Assembly (NCBI GenBank): GCA_025331435.1
Contig: JAIWNI010000069.1
Coordinates: forward strand, 83,930-147,929
Direction: 5' to 3'
Length of the DNA: 64,000 nucleotides
Origin: Choanephora cucurbitarum
Lineage: Eukaryota; Mucoromycota; Mucoromycetes; Mucorales; Choanephoraceae
Shown: piece by piece, positions 1 to 12,229 of the stretch
How the letters are laid out: each line of letters begins with the position of its first letter
Position numbering within the stretch: the first letter of the stretch is position 1
Notes under the pieces: generated by a model
Databases searched by the model: none
What the model was told of the DNA's origin: nothing
Seen by the model: only the letters and a program-made list of their open reading frames with translations
Translations under genes and position numbers: made by a program

Positions 1-574
1 TTTCTATCCGCTTGTATAGTACAAATGCATGCACAATGTTAGTCTCTTCTTCCTTTCTGAGGCTACATCTTTAGCTTTGAATGGCTTAGAGTATTTTAGA
101 ATGTAAGTTTGAAGCAGTAATTTGTCACTATAGTAAACATTTAATAATTCACTCAAGATTGATACTCCTCTTTGATCCGTTTTAATGCACACCACTTCCT
201 CTTTATTAATTAAATCATACGCTTTCTCTTTCAAGCAGAGAAATAAAGCCACTTGGTACAACAAGATGTTACGAGCTACTTTGGTTGTTCTGAAATAGAT
301 GTGCAGTTGTTGTTGGTGTACAAGAACTCAAAGATAAACCATCCTTAGCTACACGCTTCTTTTTATTTTCATAGATCTTTCTATTGGAGACGAAAACTAA
401 AATTCTCTTTTTCTGATTGATCAAGTTTGATTTGGATACATGTTTATCGAAAAAATGGTTTCCAAGAAAAAGAAAAAAGTCAATACATGTATAATCAACA
501 TGCGGAATGTAGGCCAATTTGCGATCCATATAGTATGATATGACTGAATGGCTCATTGTAGTACTTAAAACCAA
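1..574 (-). other. Two small adjacent ORFs of unknown nature, left edge
   Basis: Two minus-strand open stretches sit back to back: 574 to 269 (101 codons) and 264 to 4 (86 codons, running to the window edge). They are in different frames and separated by a stop, so they could be exons of one gene or decayed coding DNA. Neither shows a motif I recognise. The first is basic near its middle and Ser/Thr rich near its end; the second is Lys/Leu rich. I cannot assign a function, and chance ORFs are possible in this AT-rich sequence. Confidence 0.2.
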
Positions 575-2098
575 TGCTTTCTTGGTTCCACAAGAAGTAA
601 GCCAACTTCTTTAAAACAAGTAGTCAACATCGCCTGACCTTAGTAAGTAGGTCAATCATCTAAGTTGCATGCATTACTCTCAGAGACGCATGATTATGAT
701 CGGAAACTTTAACAAAAATGGGGAGAAAAAGCAAGGGATCACATAAAGGTTTCATCTGACTTATTTACTTGAACATCAACAAAAGTTCTCGGATTTAAAA
801 GCTGGAACAAAAAGGAAAAAAACAGAGAGACATGATTGGATTGGGCATTAGCTAAACTAAAGTATTCCACTTTTTAAGCTTTCTGTTATTTTTAGCTCAA
901 GCTTTGTCTCACACCGAAACTTGGCACTTCCGATCTACAGACGAAAGAATGTTTTGACAGAAAAAAGAAGAAAAAATGATCTAGATTGATGTACTGACAA
1001 AGTAAATAACATCCAATGTTTCAGACATAGACCAACAAATCACAGGCCTATCAGGATGTGGCAAATAGCTTAAATCTTTTTTATGCATTCCCATTATTGA
1101 TACGATATTAGCCTTCAAGATCAGCACATGTCTATCATGCAGCCTTCTTCATTTATTTCTTTTTGTTAACAGGCTTTATGCATTTTCGTTCTATTGGAAC
1201 AAACTCCCAGTACGCCTTTCTTTATTTTAGACTAAAGCTAAATTTCACTTTGACAAAGTAAATAGTGGTGTTGGAGCATCTCTAGTTCAATAATAAAGAA
1301 AATAACGAATTTGCTATCACCACAAGAGAAATTGGGTATCAAAAAAGGAAACTTAACTAGCAGGCTACATTTCATTGGATAAAAACTGTGTAATCCCCCC
1401 ATTTGAGTTCTACATTTGGATTTTTGTAAGACTGTGTTAATAAAAATGGTAGTCTAGTAAGGCAAACAAAACGCTTTGGGAGAATAGGTGTGACAATTCC
1501 ACCAGAAACGTAAAATTGTGAACGCCGGTGTTGGTTTGGGTGCTTGTCGAGTTTTTTCTTCATTTTTTTTCTAAGTACTTTTGAGATTGAAGGGGTGACT
1601 GCTATAAACTAGTAACTAATCCCTAATACTTAGAAAAAATTTTCTCTTTCCTTTATCTTCTAAGGTGAGTTTTAGGTATTTCTTTGCTTTGGATGGCAAC
1701 TAACACGCTTCTAATGGCAGAGTAGCTCTTTGTTCCCAACGCGCTCAAGATGCAACAGTATCTAGTGTGTTTGCTTTGAAAAGTACAGAAGAGACCCAAA
1801 CTGTAGGTTAGTTTTTAAGGCACTACAGATGAGATAAGAGTTTTAACATCATCTTCTTTCTATAGATGGCTTGCATATTCTTTAACAACAAATAGATGCA
1901 CCAAGTGCAAAGGCGCCTAAACTACTTGAGCTTCTAAGGTGTTTTCTACTGTCAATCCAAACCAAAGCGTTCTGCTAGAATGCCTTAGCTGTTCTGGTTT
2001 CAACCATAAGGTAAGTGACGCAAATGAGTGTTAAAGCCTAGCAGCATTAGTACAGTTTTTTCTACCAATAAAATGAAGCAAAAATACTCTTCTGCATC
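575..2098. other. Intergenic, nothing supportable
   Basis: About 1.5 kb of AT-rich sequence with only short ORFs. I see no domain, tRNA, or long repeat in it. Confidence 0.5.
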
Positions 2099-2215
2099 CC
2101 CCCATTCTTATTTGAAAAGTACCCCCAATATTATTTGAGAGCACCCCCAATATTATTTGAGAAATGGCCCCCAATTCCTATATGAGGAATACCCCCCACC
2201 CATTTTTGGAGAAAA
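2099..2215. repeat. Degenerate tandem repeat, unit about 22 bp
   Basis: A C-run plus AT unit (core acccccaatattatttgaga) occurs twice almost perfectly. A diverged copy precedes it and further diverged copies follow it (cccccaattcctatatgagg and a last one with ccccccaccc). It lies about 300 bp upstream of the superoxide dismutase start. It could be a decayed minisatellite or part of the promoter region; function unknown. Confidence 0.6.
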
Positions 2216-2450
2216 TTCAAGGACTGTCCAAAAAAGGAATCTTAACTGCATGCTACACAAAAACTGCCTTTGTTTCACAGAAAAAATCTCTTGTGGTGAT
2301 AGTTTGAACAATTACCAATTTTCTTCTTCATATCACAAAGAATTACTCCTGTTGTCAAGTCTCAGCCTCCCTTATTTTTCTTTACGCGCTTCATATTGTG
2401 ATACGTGATACAGACGAAGTTTCAGCCATTCAAAGTCAATAGTTTCTCAA

Positions 2451-2460
2451 GTATATATAA
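2451..2460 (+). promoter_or_regulatory. TATA box of the superoxide dismutase gene
   Basis: The sequence gtatatataa lies 55 bp upstream of the ATG at 2515, a plausible position for a TATA element with a short 5' UTR. It is followed by a pyrimidine-rich stretch. Assigned by position and sequence only. Confidence 0.55.
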
Positions 2461-2514
2461 GGAGAATGTAGATCATTTTCTTTCTTAATTTTTCTATTAA
2501 CTTTAACAGATCAA

Positions 2515-3256
2515 ATGCTTTTTTTCAAATCAACTATTACTGCTACCTTTGCGGCCGCTTTTTGCTTCTTAGGATCCTCTATGGTTTCTGCCCAACCTGC
2601 TGAAGCTATAGCTTATCTTACTGGTATCAACACAATTGATAATAGTACCATCTCGGGTACTGTTAGGTTCACTCAAAGTGATGATGATGCACCTACTCAA
2701 ATTGTTGCTAACATTACTGGTTTGAGTGTCGGCAAACACGGTATTCATATTCATCAATTTGGTGATATCTCTCAAGGTAAAAACAGAAGGAATTTGCTTT
2801 TCAAGTGATAAATTAAACAAATTGAATCTTCAATAGGTTGTGCCACTGTTGGTCCTCATTTTAATCCTTTCAACAGAACTCATCATGGTCCCTATGACAA
2901 AGATAGACATGTTGGTGATCTTGGTAACATTATAGCAGAAACAAACGGTTCTGCCTACCTGGAATTGTCTAGTGACCTTGTCGAATTGAGTGGCAAATAT
3001 TCTATTATCGGGTAAGTTGTTATTTCAACAATAGGTGTGATAAAACATGTTCTAACAGAAAGTATTAGCCGTGCTATTGCTGTTCATTCTGGCGAAGATG
3101 ATCTTGGTCTAGGTAACTCTCCCTTGTCCAGTAAGAATGGTAATGCTGGCCTACGATGGGCTTGTGGTGCTATTGCTTGTAAGTGTTGCATAGAGAGATA
3201 GAGTGTATGAAATAAGATATTCACCTTTTCATAATTTAGATGCCTTTAATGAATAA
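2515..3256 (+). CDS. Secreted Cu/Zn superoxide dismutase
   Basis: Predicted CDS join(2515..2776,2837..3011,3069..3178,3240..3256), 187 aa, with three introns of 57-61 nt. It converts superoxide to H2O2 and O2. A cleavable signal peptide (hydrophobic residues about 8-26 ending VSA) points to secretion or the wall. Copper ligands are visible in HGIHIHQFGD, GPHFNP and AVHSGED. Zinc ligands appear in GPHFNP, THHGP and DRHVGD. The two disulfide cysteines are in GCATVG and WACG, and the active-site-loop Arg lies just before WACG. The third intron uses the acceptor after agtattag, because the earlier candidate (aacag) gives an in-frame stop. The last intron is optional: reading through gives a slightly longer tail (KCCIER). 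The stand-alone length fits extracellular fungal Sod enzymes. The family call is firm; extracellular location is inferred from the leader. Confidence 0.9.
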
Positions 3257-3878
3257 AAGAAGATTTCATTCATGTCTGATTCCCATGTACATAACTCAGA
3301 CTTAGAATGTATACTGTACAGATAATCAATAAAGATTTTTCTTGAAAAAAGACATTTGTTAGAAATCATAAACTATCTATTTTCAAATCTCAGTAACCGT
3401 ACGCCCTATTATAAGATTGATTATTTTTAAAAGTCACCATATGCTTATGTCTCTACTGTGTATGAAATGGGTAAACATTAACACAAGTAAACTGTTCATA
3501 GCATATCCATTCCTTTCGAAGAGGTTACACTCAATGGTGTCATTAGTTGAGAGTATTCATATGTGTCTCCTCAACATGTAGAACCATTTAATGCAATAAG
3601 CCATTAGTATTTATTTTGGAATTAACCTGAGCTTTTTCTCTTTATTCAAGGGAAGATGCTCGGTGTTAAGCAATGTTAACAGAATACCAAAGCAATTAGT
3701 GTAACAGGTACAATTTCAATGTACGACTTTTTTCCAAGCTAAAAAAAAAGGATGTCAATCTTTTAACCCTAATTTTTTCTACTTGTTCTCTTTACTCTTT
3801 CTTTTTTTAAAAACTCGAAAGCAGCCAACCCACAAAAACAGAAGAGGGAAGGATAAGAAAAAGGGAGGAGAAAATACT
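3257..3878. other. Intergenic between SOD and the M28 peptidase gene
   Basis: About 620 bp of AT-rich DNA. It contains the SOD 3' end (aataaa-like signals near 3327) and, on the right, a pyrimidine-rich stretch (3768-3806) followed by a purine-rich leader before the next start. No gene seen. Confidence 0.5.
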
Positions 3879-6800
3879 ATGGCGTCAAAAACTTCAAGTC
3901 ACAAACCAGCTTATGGTTATGGCTCTCAAGAGAGAACACCTTCCAAGATCGCACGATCTTGGTTTATTCTCATAGTAGCCATTTTATCCGGGTTTTCAAT
4001 TGCCTTTCGCCTTCACTATAGACTGCCTACACCCACTCACCATGATGGATATAACCCAGTGACAGGCTTATCAGACTTCTCGGAAAGCAATGCCGTGGAT
4101 ATTATCTCTCATTTGAGTGATCGTATTGGTTACCGTAATGATTACATACGCGTATTAAGATAGAGCAGAAGCTAACCTATTTGATGATGATAGGCATTGT
4201 TGGTACTATAGAAGAGAAACAGACCTATGATTATATCCATGATGTTCTTTTAAAATATCAAGCAGAAGCTCAAGGCAAAGCAGGCTCACCTAAATTTGAT
4301 ATCTGGGTTCAACAAGGCACAAGTTCACATCGTTTTGATATTGTAGAGAAAAGTAAAGTTGTGAACAAAATATTGCTTTGTACAAAAAAAAAGAAGTTAC
4401 TAACCAAATTTCGCTTTAGTGGTCTTGAAGGCTTATACCAATGTAACTAATATTGTTGTTCGTCTATCTTGTCCAATTCACCCTGATCATCCTGAAGATC
4501 GTAGCTGTGAAGAAAACGCAGTCTTGATGAATTCCCATTTCGATACAACTTTGGGTTCTCCTGGTGCTACGGATGATGGCTCAGGTATTGCTGTCATGAT
4601 GGACCTTGTCCGTGTTCTTAGTAAGCGTGATTGGACTGATTACAAAAATGCTATTGTGTTCTGTAAGTTGTCTCTTTTTTTTTTGATATTTGTAGTATGA
4701 AAAGAAATTGACATTTGTATTTTAGTATTCAATGGTGCTGAAGAGTCATTACAAGATGCTTCTCATGCTTTCATCACAATGCATGAAGTCAAAGACAGGT
4801 AAAGAGAAACAATTATAGGATGAAAGGCGTTTTTGTGTTAACAGATTTTTTTCTGAAAGTATTCGTTCTGTTATTAATATTGATTCTTGTGGCACAAGTG
4901 GTCGAGAAATCTTATTTCAAGCAAATTCTCGAGAAATGGTAGAGGCTTATAAACAAGCCCCTTATCCTCATGGCACAGTGATGGTAAGCTATCGATCTCT
5001 TTTTCATTTGACCCATTCACTCATGATTTATTGATTTGTTTAAGGCAAACGATGTATTCCGTACAGGTTTAATCTTATCTGATACAGATTTCAGACAGTT
5101 TGTTCAATATGGCAACTTGACTGGTATTGATATGGCTATCTACAAAAACTCTTATCTCTACCACACCCATCTCGACTTAACAAACTATCTTGAATCAGGC
5201 GCCATTCAACATTTGGGTGCCAATACATTAGCCATCGTCAACTACTTGGCTCAAAACGCTACCTTGACCGGCATTGTGCCCTCAAGTGAAGTTGTCTTCT
5301 TTGATGTCCAAGGTCTCTTTTTTATTGTCTATTCATGGGCCACAGCCTATACAATTCAGATGGCCACAGTTGTATTTGTCTCTCTCTATTTCACTTATAT
5401 TGTCTACAAGACTCATACCTCATCCCCTTATCGATCCATTCAACATATCTTGCTATCCTATACCAAATCTGTCTTGTCTATCTATCTCAGTATGATCAGT
5501 GCTATGGTACTACCTATTACAGTAGCCATGGTTTTGACCTCTGGAGGATTTGATCGTCATATGGCCTGGTTTAAGCATGAATGGTATGGTGCCTTGATCT
5601 ATAGTCCCATGGGGTTGATAGGTGCTTATGGTATCCAATATCTCTCTTATTTCGTTCCTGGACCTGAACATTTCGATATGGAATACGGTACATTGAATTC
5701 ATTGATGTTGATGTTTGCCATCAGTACAGCCTTAGCTACCTTGACAGGTGTTGCTAGTTCTTATATCTTCTGGCTTTATTGTTCTATCCTATGGATGACT
5801 AGTGCCTTGAATGAATGGTGTCTTCGTCCTGCAGCCAGCAAGATATATTTGCCTCAGGTAGGTACAGGTGCCTATGTTGCCTCTAGTTTTGTTCTCTCCT
5901 TGCTTTATTCCGATTATGCTTTTGCTCTTGTCGATATCTTTGTGCCCTTGACAGGTCGTATGGGTGTAGACACACCTGTAGATGCTATTGTGGCTGTCAT
6001 TTTTGGTATGGTCATCTTCATGATCTCATTGCCTTCTGTTGCTCATATTCATCGATTCGGTCGACATGTCTTGAAGAAACTGTTGACTCTCTTGGCTATC
6101 CTTCAAGTGACTGTCCTTATAGCTGTCTATATCGGAGGTGGACATGAAGGACGTTGGGCTTTCCCTTATGATGAACTTCACCCTAAGCGATTGTAAGTCA
6201 ATACGGTACATATGTAATGAGGCGCTAAATTCATGTCTGTATTTGAAATTAGGTTTGTTCAACAACTCAAGAATTTAACATCAGGCGAGATTACAGTGAA
6301 TATCGCTCAATTGGATCATGGACCTTATATTCAAACTGTCGTGGATAGACTAGAGCAAGAGTTGGGTGTTCAAGCTGAAGTACGTCATACAGACAATATG
6401 AACGATTGGGATTGTGTCTACCCTTTCAGTTCCTTTATGAGTAGCCATCGATTTGATGTAGAGCCCTATATTCACCAACACGCTCAACTCAACAGCAGCC
6501 TGCGCCCAATCGATACACTCTCGGGTCCCTTCCCTGAAGTAAAGGTGGTTCAGGACCATTATGACCCTCACACAGGTGTTCGTTCCATGTCCCTGGTCTG
6601 TCTATCACCTAGTTATACCTGGACAGTAATTGCCTTTGATGGCCATGTGGTTGACTGGAGTATTCAAGATGAAGCACCTCTTGCAGAAGCATCGCGTTAT
6701 GTTGTGCGCCATGTGAGTGGGTATGGTAATGATGGTTGGACACTTGATGTATCACTCAAGGTACCTGAAGAAGACCGCGATTTGGCTGAGAGAGGTGATT

Positions 6801-6967
6801 GGAAGGTTCGATTTGAGTTCACTGCATTGGAGAAAGAAGGATTTGCTGGTAAAGGAGAAGAACGTAAGGTGGGTCAAGTTGGAATTCTTTCGATTGTTCG
6901 TCGATCTTTGCCTGTTTGGATTTCTCCTACCTGGCTTAGTTCAGTAGTTCAAGTATGGTATCTTTAA
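3879..6967 (+). CDS. ER membrane M28 metallopeptidase, ERMP1/Pff1 type
   Basis: Predicted CDS join(3879..4134,4195-1..4352,4420..4662,4726..4798,4845..4983,5045..6192,6253..6967), exon 2 starting at 4194; all phases close to give 910 aa. The protein starts cytosolic and has one TM segment near residues 28-44. A luminal M28 aminopeptidase domain follows, with the zinc ligands of the family: NSHFDTTLGSPGATDDGSG (His and Asp), FNGAEES (Glu pair), INIDSCG (Asp) and YHTHLD (His). About eight or nine TM helices follow (exon 6), then a C-terminal luminal region. Length and layout match ERMP1/Pff1-like peptidases (about 900-980 aa) of ER or vacuole membranes. The substrate is unknown. It converges on the phosphoacetylglucosamine mutase gene, the two stops being about 107 bp apart. 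Confidence 0.88.
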
Positions 6968-7074
6968 TTTATGTTGTATAAAAAAAGTTTTATTTTTCTT
7001 TAATGTGTGTGATTGTGTGTATACATAAATGCGGGATGGATGATTTTAATGAAATGTTTGTCTTTTTGTTTGTT

Positions 7075-9166
7075 TTACTCGAGCTTGTCCTTTTCAGCAC
7101 GATCATGAACCAATTGAGCTACCTTGTAAGCAAGATCGTCTGTTTCAGCACGAGAAGCAGCTTCAGCATAGACACGAACGGCATCTTCAGTACCAGAAGC
7201 ACTATACAGTTTCTTTTAGTCTAAATATACATAAATAGAGTGTTATCTTATATTTACCGAACGAATGAACGACCGTTACTGTATTTAGCAACTAAAGCAT
7301 CGATTTCTGCTTGAAGACCAGCAGGTTCAACCAATTGACGTTCAGCATTGGTTGTCTTGAAGATATGTCTATCAGGCACAACTACCTTGACAAGACGGTT
7401 AGGAAGATCGGTGTAAGCTTGATCCCATTCTTCGAAACCCCATTGACGGCTGGTAAGGATGGCTTCTACCAGAAGCATATCAGAGATAGCATCACCTACA
7501 GTTTGGTTAATCAATTCTGTCAAAGCTTCCAATTGAGCAATTGCTTGCTTTTGAGCAGGTGTTTGACTGATTTAAAAGAGAAACGATTATTACATTGTCA
7601 ATCATAACTTGAATAGACTTACGATTCAGCAGACTTGATGGTGTTAAGAGCATGAGGGCTAAAGAGAACAGTACCGTGACCATTGGCTTCAAAATAGACA
7701 CCAACATCGTATTTTTCAGCTTCGTGATGAAGATGCTTGACACCAGTAGAAACACAAGAGACAGGAACATTCTAAAAAGAGATAAACCTGATAAGCTTCT
7801 TTTCATCTTTCACAAACAAGAAAGTGACTTACCAAAACCTTAGTAAGGTAGTTGGTGGAACTACCGTTAGCATAAGCAGTTTGAACAACACCAACCTTGA
7901 TGGATTCAATACCAGCTTCCTTGACAAGTTCAGCGATAAAAAGGGCAGCAAGACCAGCAATCTTGTCACCATCCAAAAGTCTGAAAGTACCATCTTCAGT
8001 AGCATAGTAGAAGACAATACGATCAGCATCACCATCAAAAGAACAGTATCTTTCACCAGCCTTTAAGGTGACACCATGGGGACCACGTTGTTGAGTTTTG
8101 ACGAAATCAGCACCACACTACATAACCCTTCATTAGACGTGTTGTTCACAATCCCTTGTAAGAAGCAACTTACGTTTTTGTTCAATTGGCCTAAACCGGT
8201 AATATCATCATTGACTACTTGAACAGATAAGACATCTTCGGAAATAAACTTGGTCATTTCGCGAAGTTTAGGAGCACCTACACCATTGGCACAATCAACC
8301 ACCAGAGTAGACAAACGAGGCTTACCCTTCTATAACAGGCTTTCAATAAAGAAAGATCTCTTTGAATATTTTCTCTCCTTTAACTTACCACAGCAGTAGT
8401 ATAAGCAGCTGTCAATTTCTTATAATAACCTTCTTCAGTGGGTTCACCATAAGCGTCATTTGTGCCAGCTGTGTTAATACAACGAACAAGATAATGAAGC
8501 ATGGGTGTAGTCTTCAAGCCATAGTTGGTATGTTGAGCACCAGAAGCCTTCAAACCAAGTTCAAGTGCTTGTACCAATTGAGGACAACTGGGTCTATTTT
8601 GTTTTAAGACATAGATGTAAGCTATATGTATGAAACGCGTCCGTAGCAACTCTTACCTTGTATCGTGTGCATAAATAACTTGAGCAGGAGCTTGGATATC
8701 AATCTTGTTTTGGGCAACAATTTCATCAATGACTTGGATAAGTGCTTCGCCTTCCTTAGCATTAGCAAGTTTAGTAGCATAGACTTCCCAAGATTGCTCC
8801 AACATTTCACCACGAGGATCAACCAATTTGACACCGTTATCCTAATTTTTTTTTTGGTTAACATTCGAATCGTTTTTTTCTCCTTAACACTCTTTACCTC
8901 TTCAGGGTTGTGAGAAGCAGTGATCATGACACCAATAGTAGAACCATTCAACTTCTTGGAACGCAAACTGGCCAAGATAGCAACCTTGTACATGACAGAA
9001 CCCAAAACATCAGCCCTGAAATCCTACAGTAAGTTTGATTGATTCACTTCAAATGATTGTGACAGACTTACTTGGAACGGAAACCAGCGGTACCGTAAGT
9101 ATAGACGAAATCAGGTACTTCGTGGGGAATGAAGTTAGCTTGGATGGCAGCAGTATCGAAAGACAT
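7075..9166 (-). CDS. PCM1: Phosphoacetylglucosamine mutase
   Basis: CDS complement(join(7075..7201,7258..7566,7623..7771,7833..8117,8174..8329,8389..8593,8657..8841,8898..9015,9072..9166)): 9 exons, introns 56-63 nt, 542 aa, the usual length of the family. The enzyme interconverts GlcNAc-6-P and GlcNAc-1-P in the cytosol, one step before UDP-GlcNAc synthesis for chitin, N-glycans and GPI anchors. The phosphoserine loop ITASHNPEE with DNGVK is split across exons 2 and 3. The metal-binding loop FDGDADR is in exon 6, the sugar loop FEANGHGT in exon 7, and the phosphate-binding [12 protein letters not shown] spans exons 8-9. All four hallmark motifs are intact. The start at 9166 (MSFDTAA) is the first ATG and gives the expected N-terminus ahead of YGTAGFR. 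Confidence 0.95.
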
Positions 9167-10059
9167 TGGTAGTTGTTATGAAAGTAAAGAGAAGAAAGAA
9201 AAAGAAAGTAAAAGTAAAAATAGGAACGGTTTTTAATATTAGACACACGTGTATTACAAGCTATTGAATGTCCGAAGCATTTGGAGGGCGTTATGGAATA
9301 GGCCATAAAGTAAAAAGAGAACGAGGACAGTAAAGTGGGTTCTAGAAAGCCTAAAGACTTTTCCTTTTATTTTTAGTACATATTTAAACTGAATGATATT
9401 ATGAATGGACGCGTCTTGAAGCAGTTGAAAATCTCTTTTTCTCTGTCGCATTATGTAGCCCACAAACACTAATATGCAGCCTTTCCTGATAAAGAGAGGT
9501 GTTGGGTATAGATATCACCACACTGTTACGGAGTCGGAACGAGAACTTAAATGGGCTATGATATAACAATAGATATACAAAATAAAAAGGTAAAAAGAAA
9601 TGCAGTAATGAGTTTGCATAATCATACAAAGGATTAGGCAAAGAGCATTATGTTTCTGAACGCTTGGATATCTTACACTTTAGAGGGACTTGTCATTAAA
9701 CTTGTTCAATTTTAGCTTAGAGCCGCTTTAGTTGAAGAGACTGAAATAAATAGAACCCGTTTTCATTGATAAGTGAATAATAAGGAATACCTATATCAAT
9801 ACCATGAAGATGTCCTACCTTGATGGTGGCATTGATCTCTAAGGCAGGACCACCTGAGGTAAGCAACGGGAAGAACAGTAGGAACATGAGGTTTTAATGC
9901 TGATATCTTACAACTTGCTATAGAATTTACTGAATTTGCCACGAGTCTCTAATTTTAACAATATTTACATCAATTGGCCAATCATTTCTTACGGTTGATT
10001 TTTTTTTTAGGGAGGAAAGGAATTTCAAGCCAGAAAAAAAAAATTTAAAAAGTTTAATC
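9167..10059. other. Divergent intergenic region, PCM1 / methyltransferase
   Basis: About 890 bp between two divergently transcribed genes, so it should hold both promoters. A 56-codon open frame on the minus strand (about 9890 to 9716; reads ...SGGPALEINATIKVG...) looks more protein-like than its surroundings. It has no start and no recognisable family, and may be a decayed exon. Nothing else supportable. Confidence 0.35.
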
Positions 10060-11298
10060 ATGATTCATGCACTTGTTGTATTTCATGTCCCTGAAGGTAA
10101 AGCAATAATACAAGTTGAACAAAAGACTCAAATGAGCCATAGGTCTAGAATTCATAGCAGCCAGAGACATTGAAAGCGCACTTCCGTTCGAATCCACGAT
10201 TACACATGAACCAAAGACAGGTTATGTTCATGTCTCTTGTCAAGTCGAAAGTTATCTCTGGCTCAAAGACTTTATTCGAAACGCACGCATCTATAGTATC
10301 TACAGTGCTACCTTAATTGCTTCTGTATCCAACTTAAATGTACTGTCGACTGAACTGTTAGAGGACATTACTCGTCAAGCACCATGGCATGCGATCCTAC
10401 CCGATGCACCTTCCCATGCCTCATTTCGAGCTACTTTTAAAAAGGGCCGTTTAAAGCATGCGATCCCTAGTCAGACATTGGCAGGTCATATGGGGTCTAT
10501 CTTTAGTTCGTTTTATCCTGATTGGAAGGTGAAGGTGACAGACTATGATTATGAAATCATAGGTCTTTGGTTACCTGACCATCAGTTTTTGTTGGGTCTT
10601 ACTTTACCTATTCGAGATCAAGCTCAGCGTCATCGTATCTACACTGGACGTACCAGTCTAAATCCATGCATTGCCTATTGTCTTGTCTTGTTGGCAGATC
10701 CAAAACCAGGTCAGATTGTATTTGATATGTGTTGTGGTACAGCTACTATACCAATTGAGGGAGCATCTCGATTCAAAGATGTGTTTTGGCTAGGTGGTGA
10801 AGGTAAGCTCCAAGAAGAAACAAGAATAGACGATTTGAGCTGAATAGGGTTTAGTGAAAATGGAGACATTGACAGAATTAGCATTGGGTAATGTCAAGTA
10901 TTGTGGTCTAAAAAATGTGGATTTGATGCTGAGTGATGGAAGGAAATTATGTTACCGAGATGGGTTGATGGATATGATTGTGTCTGGTAAAATATCAATG
11001 AACCAAAAAAGAAAAGATCTGTTTTTTTTTAACTTATTCTGGCTCTATGTTAGATTGGCCTTGGGGATTAAGAGAGAATTCATATAAACAAATTCAGGGT
11101 TTATATCCGAAATTCATGAAACAAATGTGGCGAGTACTTAAGCCTGAGGGTAAAGCCTATATTGTGACACAAGGACATAAATTGATGAAGAGAGTATTGG
11201 ACTATGATTGGTGCCAAAAGCTATGGAAGGTTGAACACATTTTACCTTTTGGTATTGGTGGTTATGATGTGAATCTCTATATTTTGTCTAAAATTTAA
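10060..11298 (+). CDS. THUMP-domain RNA guanine-N2 methyltransferase (THUMPD2/3, Trm14-like)
   Basis: Predicted CDS join(10060..10096,10143..10802,10855..10986,11054..11298), 357 aa, introns 46-67 nt. The first third (residues about 1-150) carries a THUMP-type RNA-binding region. Then follows a Rossmann SAM-dependent methyltransferase: RTSLNPCIAYCLVLLAD precedes motif I (VFDMCCGTATIPIEG, which binds SAM). The motif IV catalytic loop reads SDWPWG, close to the SDxPFG of eukaryotic THUMPD proteins and not the DPPY/NPPY of bacterial relatives. Members methylate guanosine N2 in tRNA or U6 RNA; which target applies here cannot be told. The small first exon (13 codons) is inferred because it joins in frame and gives the expected beta-strand start. 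Confidence 0.82.
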
Positions 11299-11339
11299 AT
11301 AATAATTTTTTCATTGTGACCGCTTAAGTGTGTGTAGAT

Positions 11340-11382
11340 AATGTGTGTAGATAATGTGTGCATATTGTGTGTGTGTGTGTAT
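11340..11382. repeat. GT-rich low-complexity tract
   Basis: Repeated gtgtgtagataat units followed by (gt)n, in the 3' flank of the methyltransferase gene. Simple sequence; no function inferred. Confidence 0.6.
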
Positions 11383-11473
11383 CCTTTCTCATACATCGAT
11401 ATATTTTTTTTTTCCATTTTTTTCTTTTTTTTTTGAAAACATACAATCTACTCGGTTTTTCTTATAACATAAT

Positions 11474-12076
11474 ATGGATAACAATCATGATGTAATGGAT
11501 TCGTATGAATCAACAGAGAATGCACTGCTGGATTCATTCAAGGCAGCAGCACTCAAAGTAACTACACTCTATAAAGATTCATTGGCTCAAAATCGAAAAG
11601 CCTATGCGGCAGGATACCAACAAGCACTCCAGGACCTGTATGAGTTCTTGAGCAGTACGCAGCAGCCCGAGCAAGGTTTCATTCCTGTAGAAGATGTCCT
11701 TCAATTTGCTAGACAAAGGAACAATCAGCTGGTATCTGAAATCAAAGGAACTCCTCAACCTGTACAACCTCAGCCTCAACCTCAAAAGGAACACCCAAAA
11801 GCGAGTCCCTTTCAGATAGATCCTCATGCTCAGTTTACTTTTACGCACGAAATAGCCAATCCACGCCATGATGTTTGGGATACCGCTGCTCACTTATCAG
11901 ATAATAACAAGCGTCGATGGGTGATGCCGAATGAGCTCTCATTTATGGGAAGGTCCATGAATCTGGATATATTACATGAACAACCATCACCTTTCAAAAG
12001 AGGAAGAACAAGACGTGATGATCAAGATATGTTATCACAGTCACAATCAATGCAGGCACACCAACAACAACAACAA

Positions 12077-12107
<31 letters not shown>

Positions 12108-12229
12108 AACAACATTATGCTCAACTGTTACAACAACAACAAGAACAACAACAACAACAATTCGCTCAACAACAACAGCAACAGCAATCATCATTTCAAT
12201 CGCCTTTTTACCAACAACCACCTCTATGA
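11474..12229 (+). CDS. HAPSTR1/C16orf72-like protein with polyQ tail
   Basis: Intronless, 251 aa. Residues about 14-85 (LLDSFKAAALKVTTLYKDSL, then GYQQALQDLYEFL and IPVEDVLQFAR) resemble the conserved core of the HAPSTR1/C16orf72 (DUF4588) family. In that family FQNAA.AVT.LYK is followed by a GYQ helix and an I..EDL..FL segment. A basic patch SPFKRGRTRR near residue 175 parallels the C-terminal basic motif of those proteins. Animal HAPSTR1 is a stress-response partner of the HUWE1 ubiquitin ligase; the fungal role is unknown. The C-terminal third is almost all Gln encoded by (CAA)n. The family call is from remembered motif shape, not a search, so it is moderate. Confidence 0.55.
12061..12190 (+). 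repeat. (CAA/CAG)n microsatellite inside the polyQ CDS
   Basis: Three CAA-rich runs separated by short non-repeat codons encode the polyglutamine tail. Because CAA is mixed with CAG, the tract is slightly interrupted at DNA level. The same codon repeat recurs in other host ORFs here (14778-14805, 28308-28325). Confidence 0.85.

Noticed and set aside
2157..2408. 83-codon ORF upstream of SOD
   Set aside because: It starts within tandem repeat DNA, has no domain, and overlaps the presumed SOD promoter.
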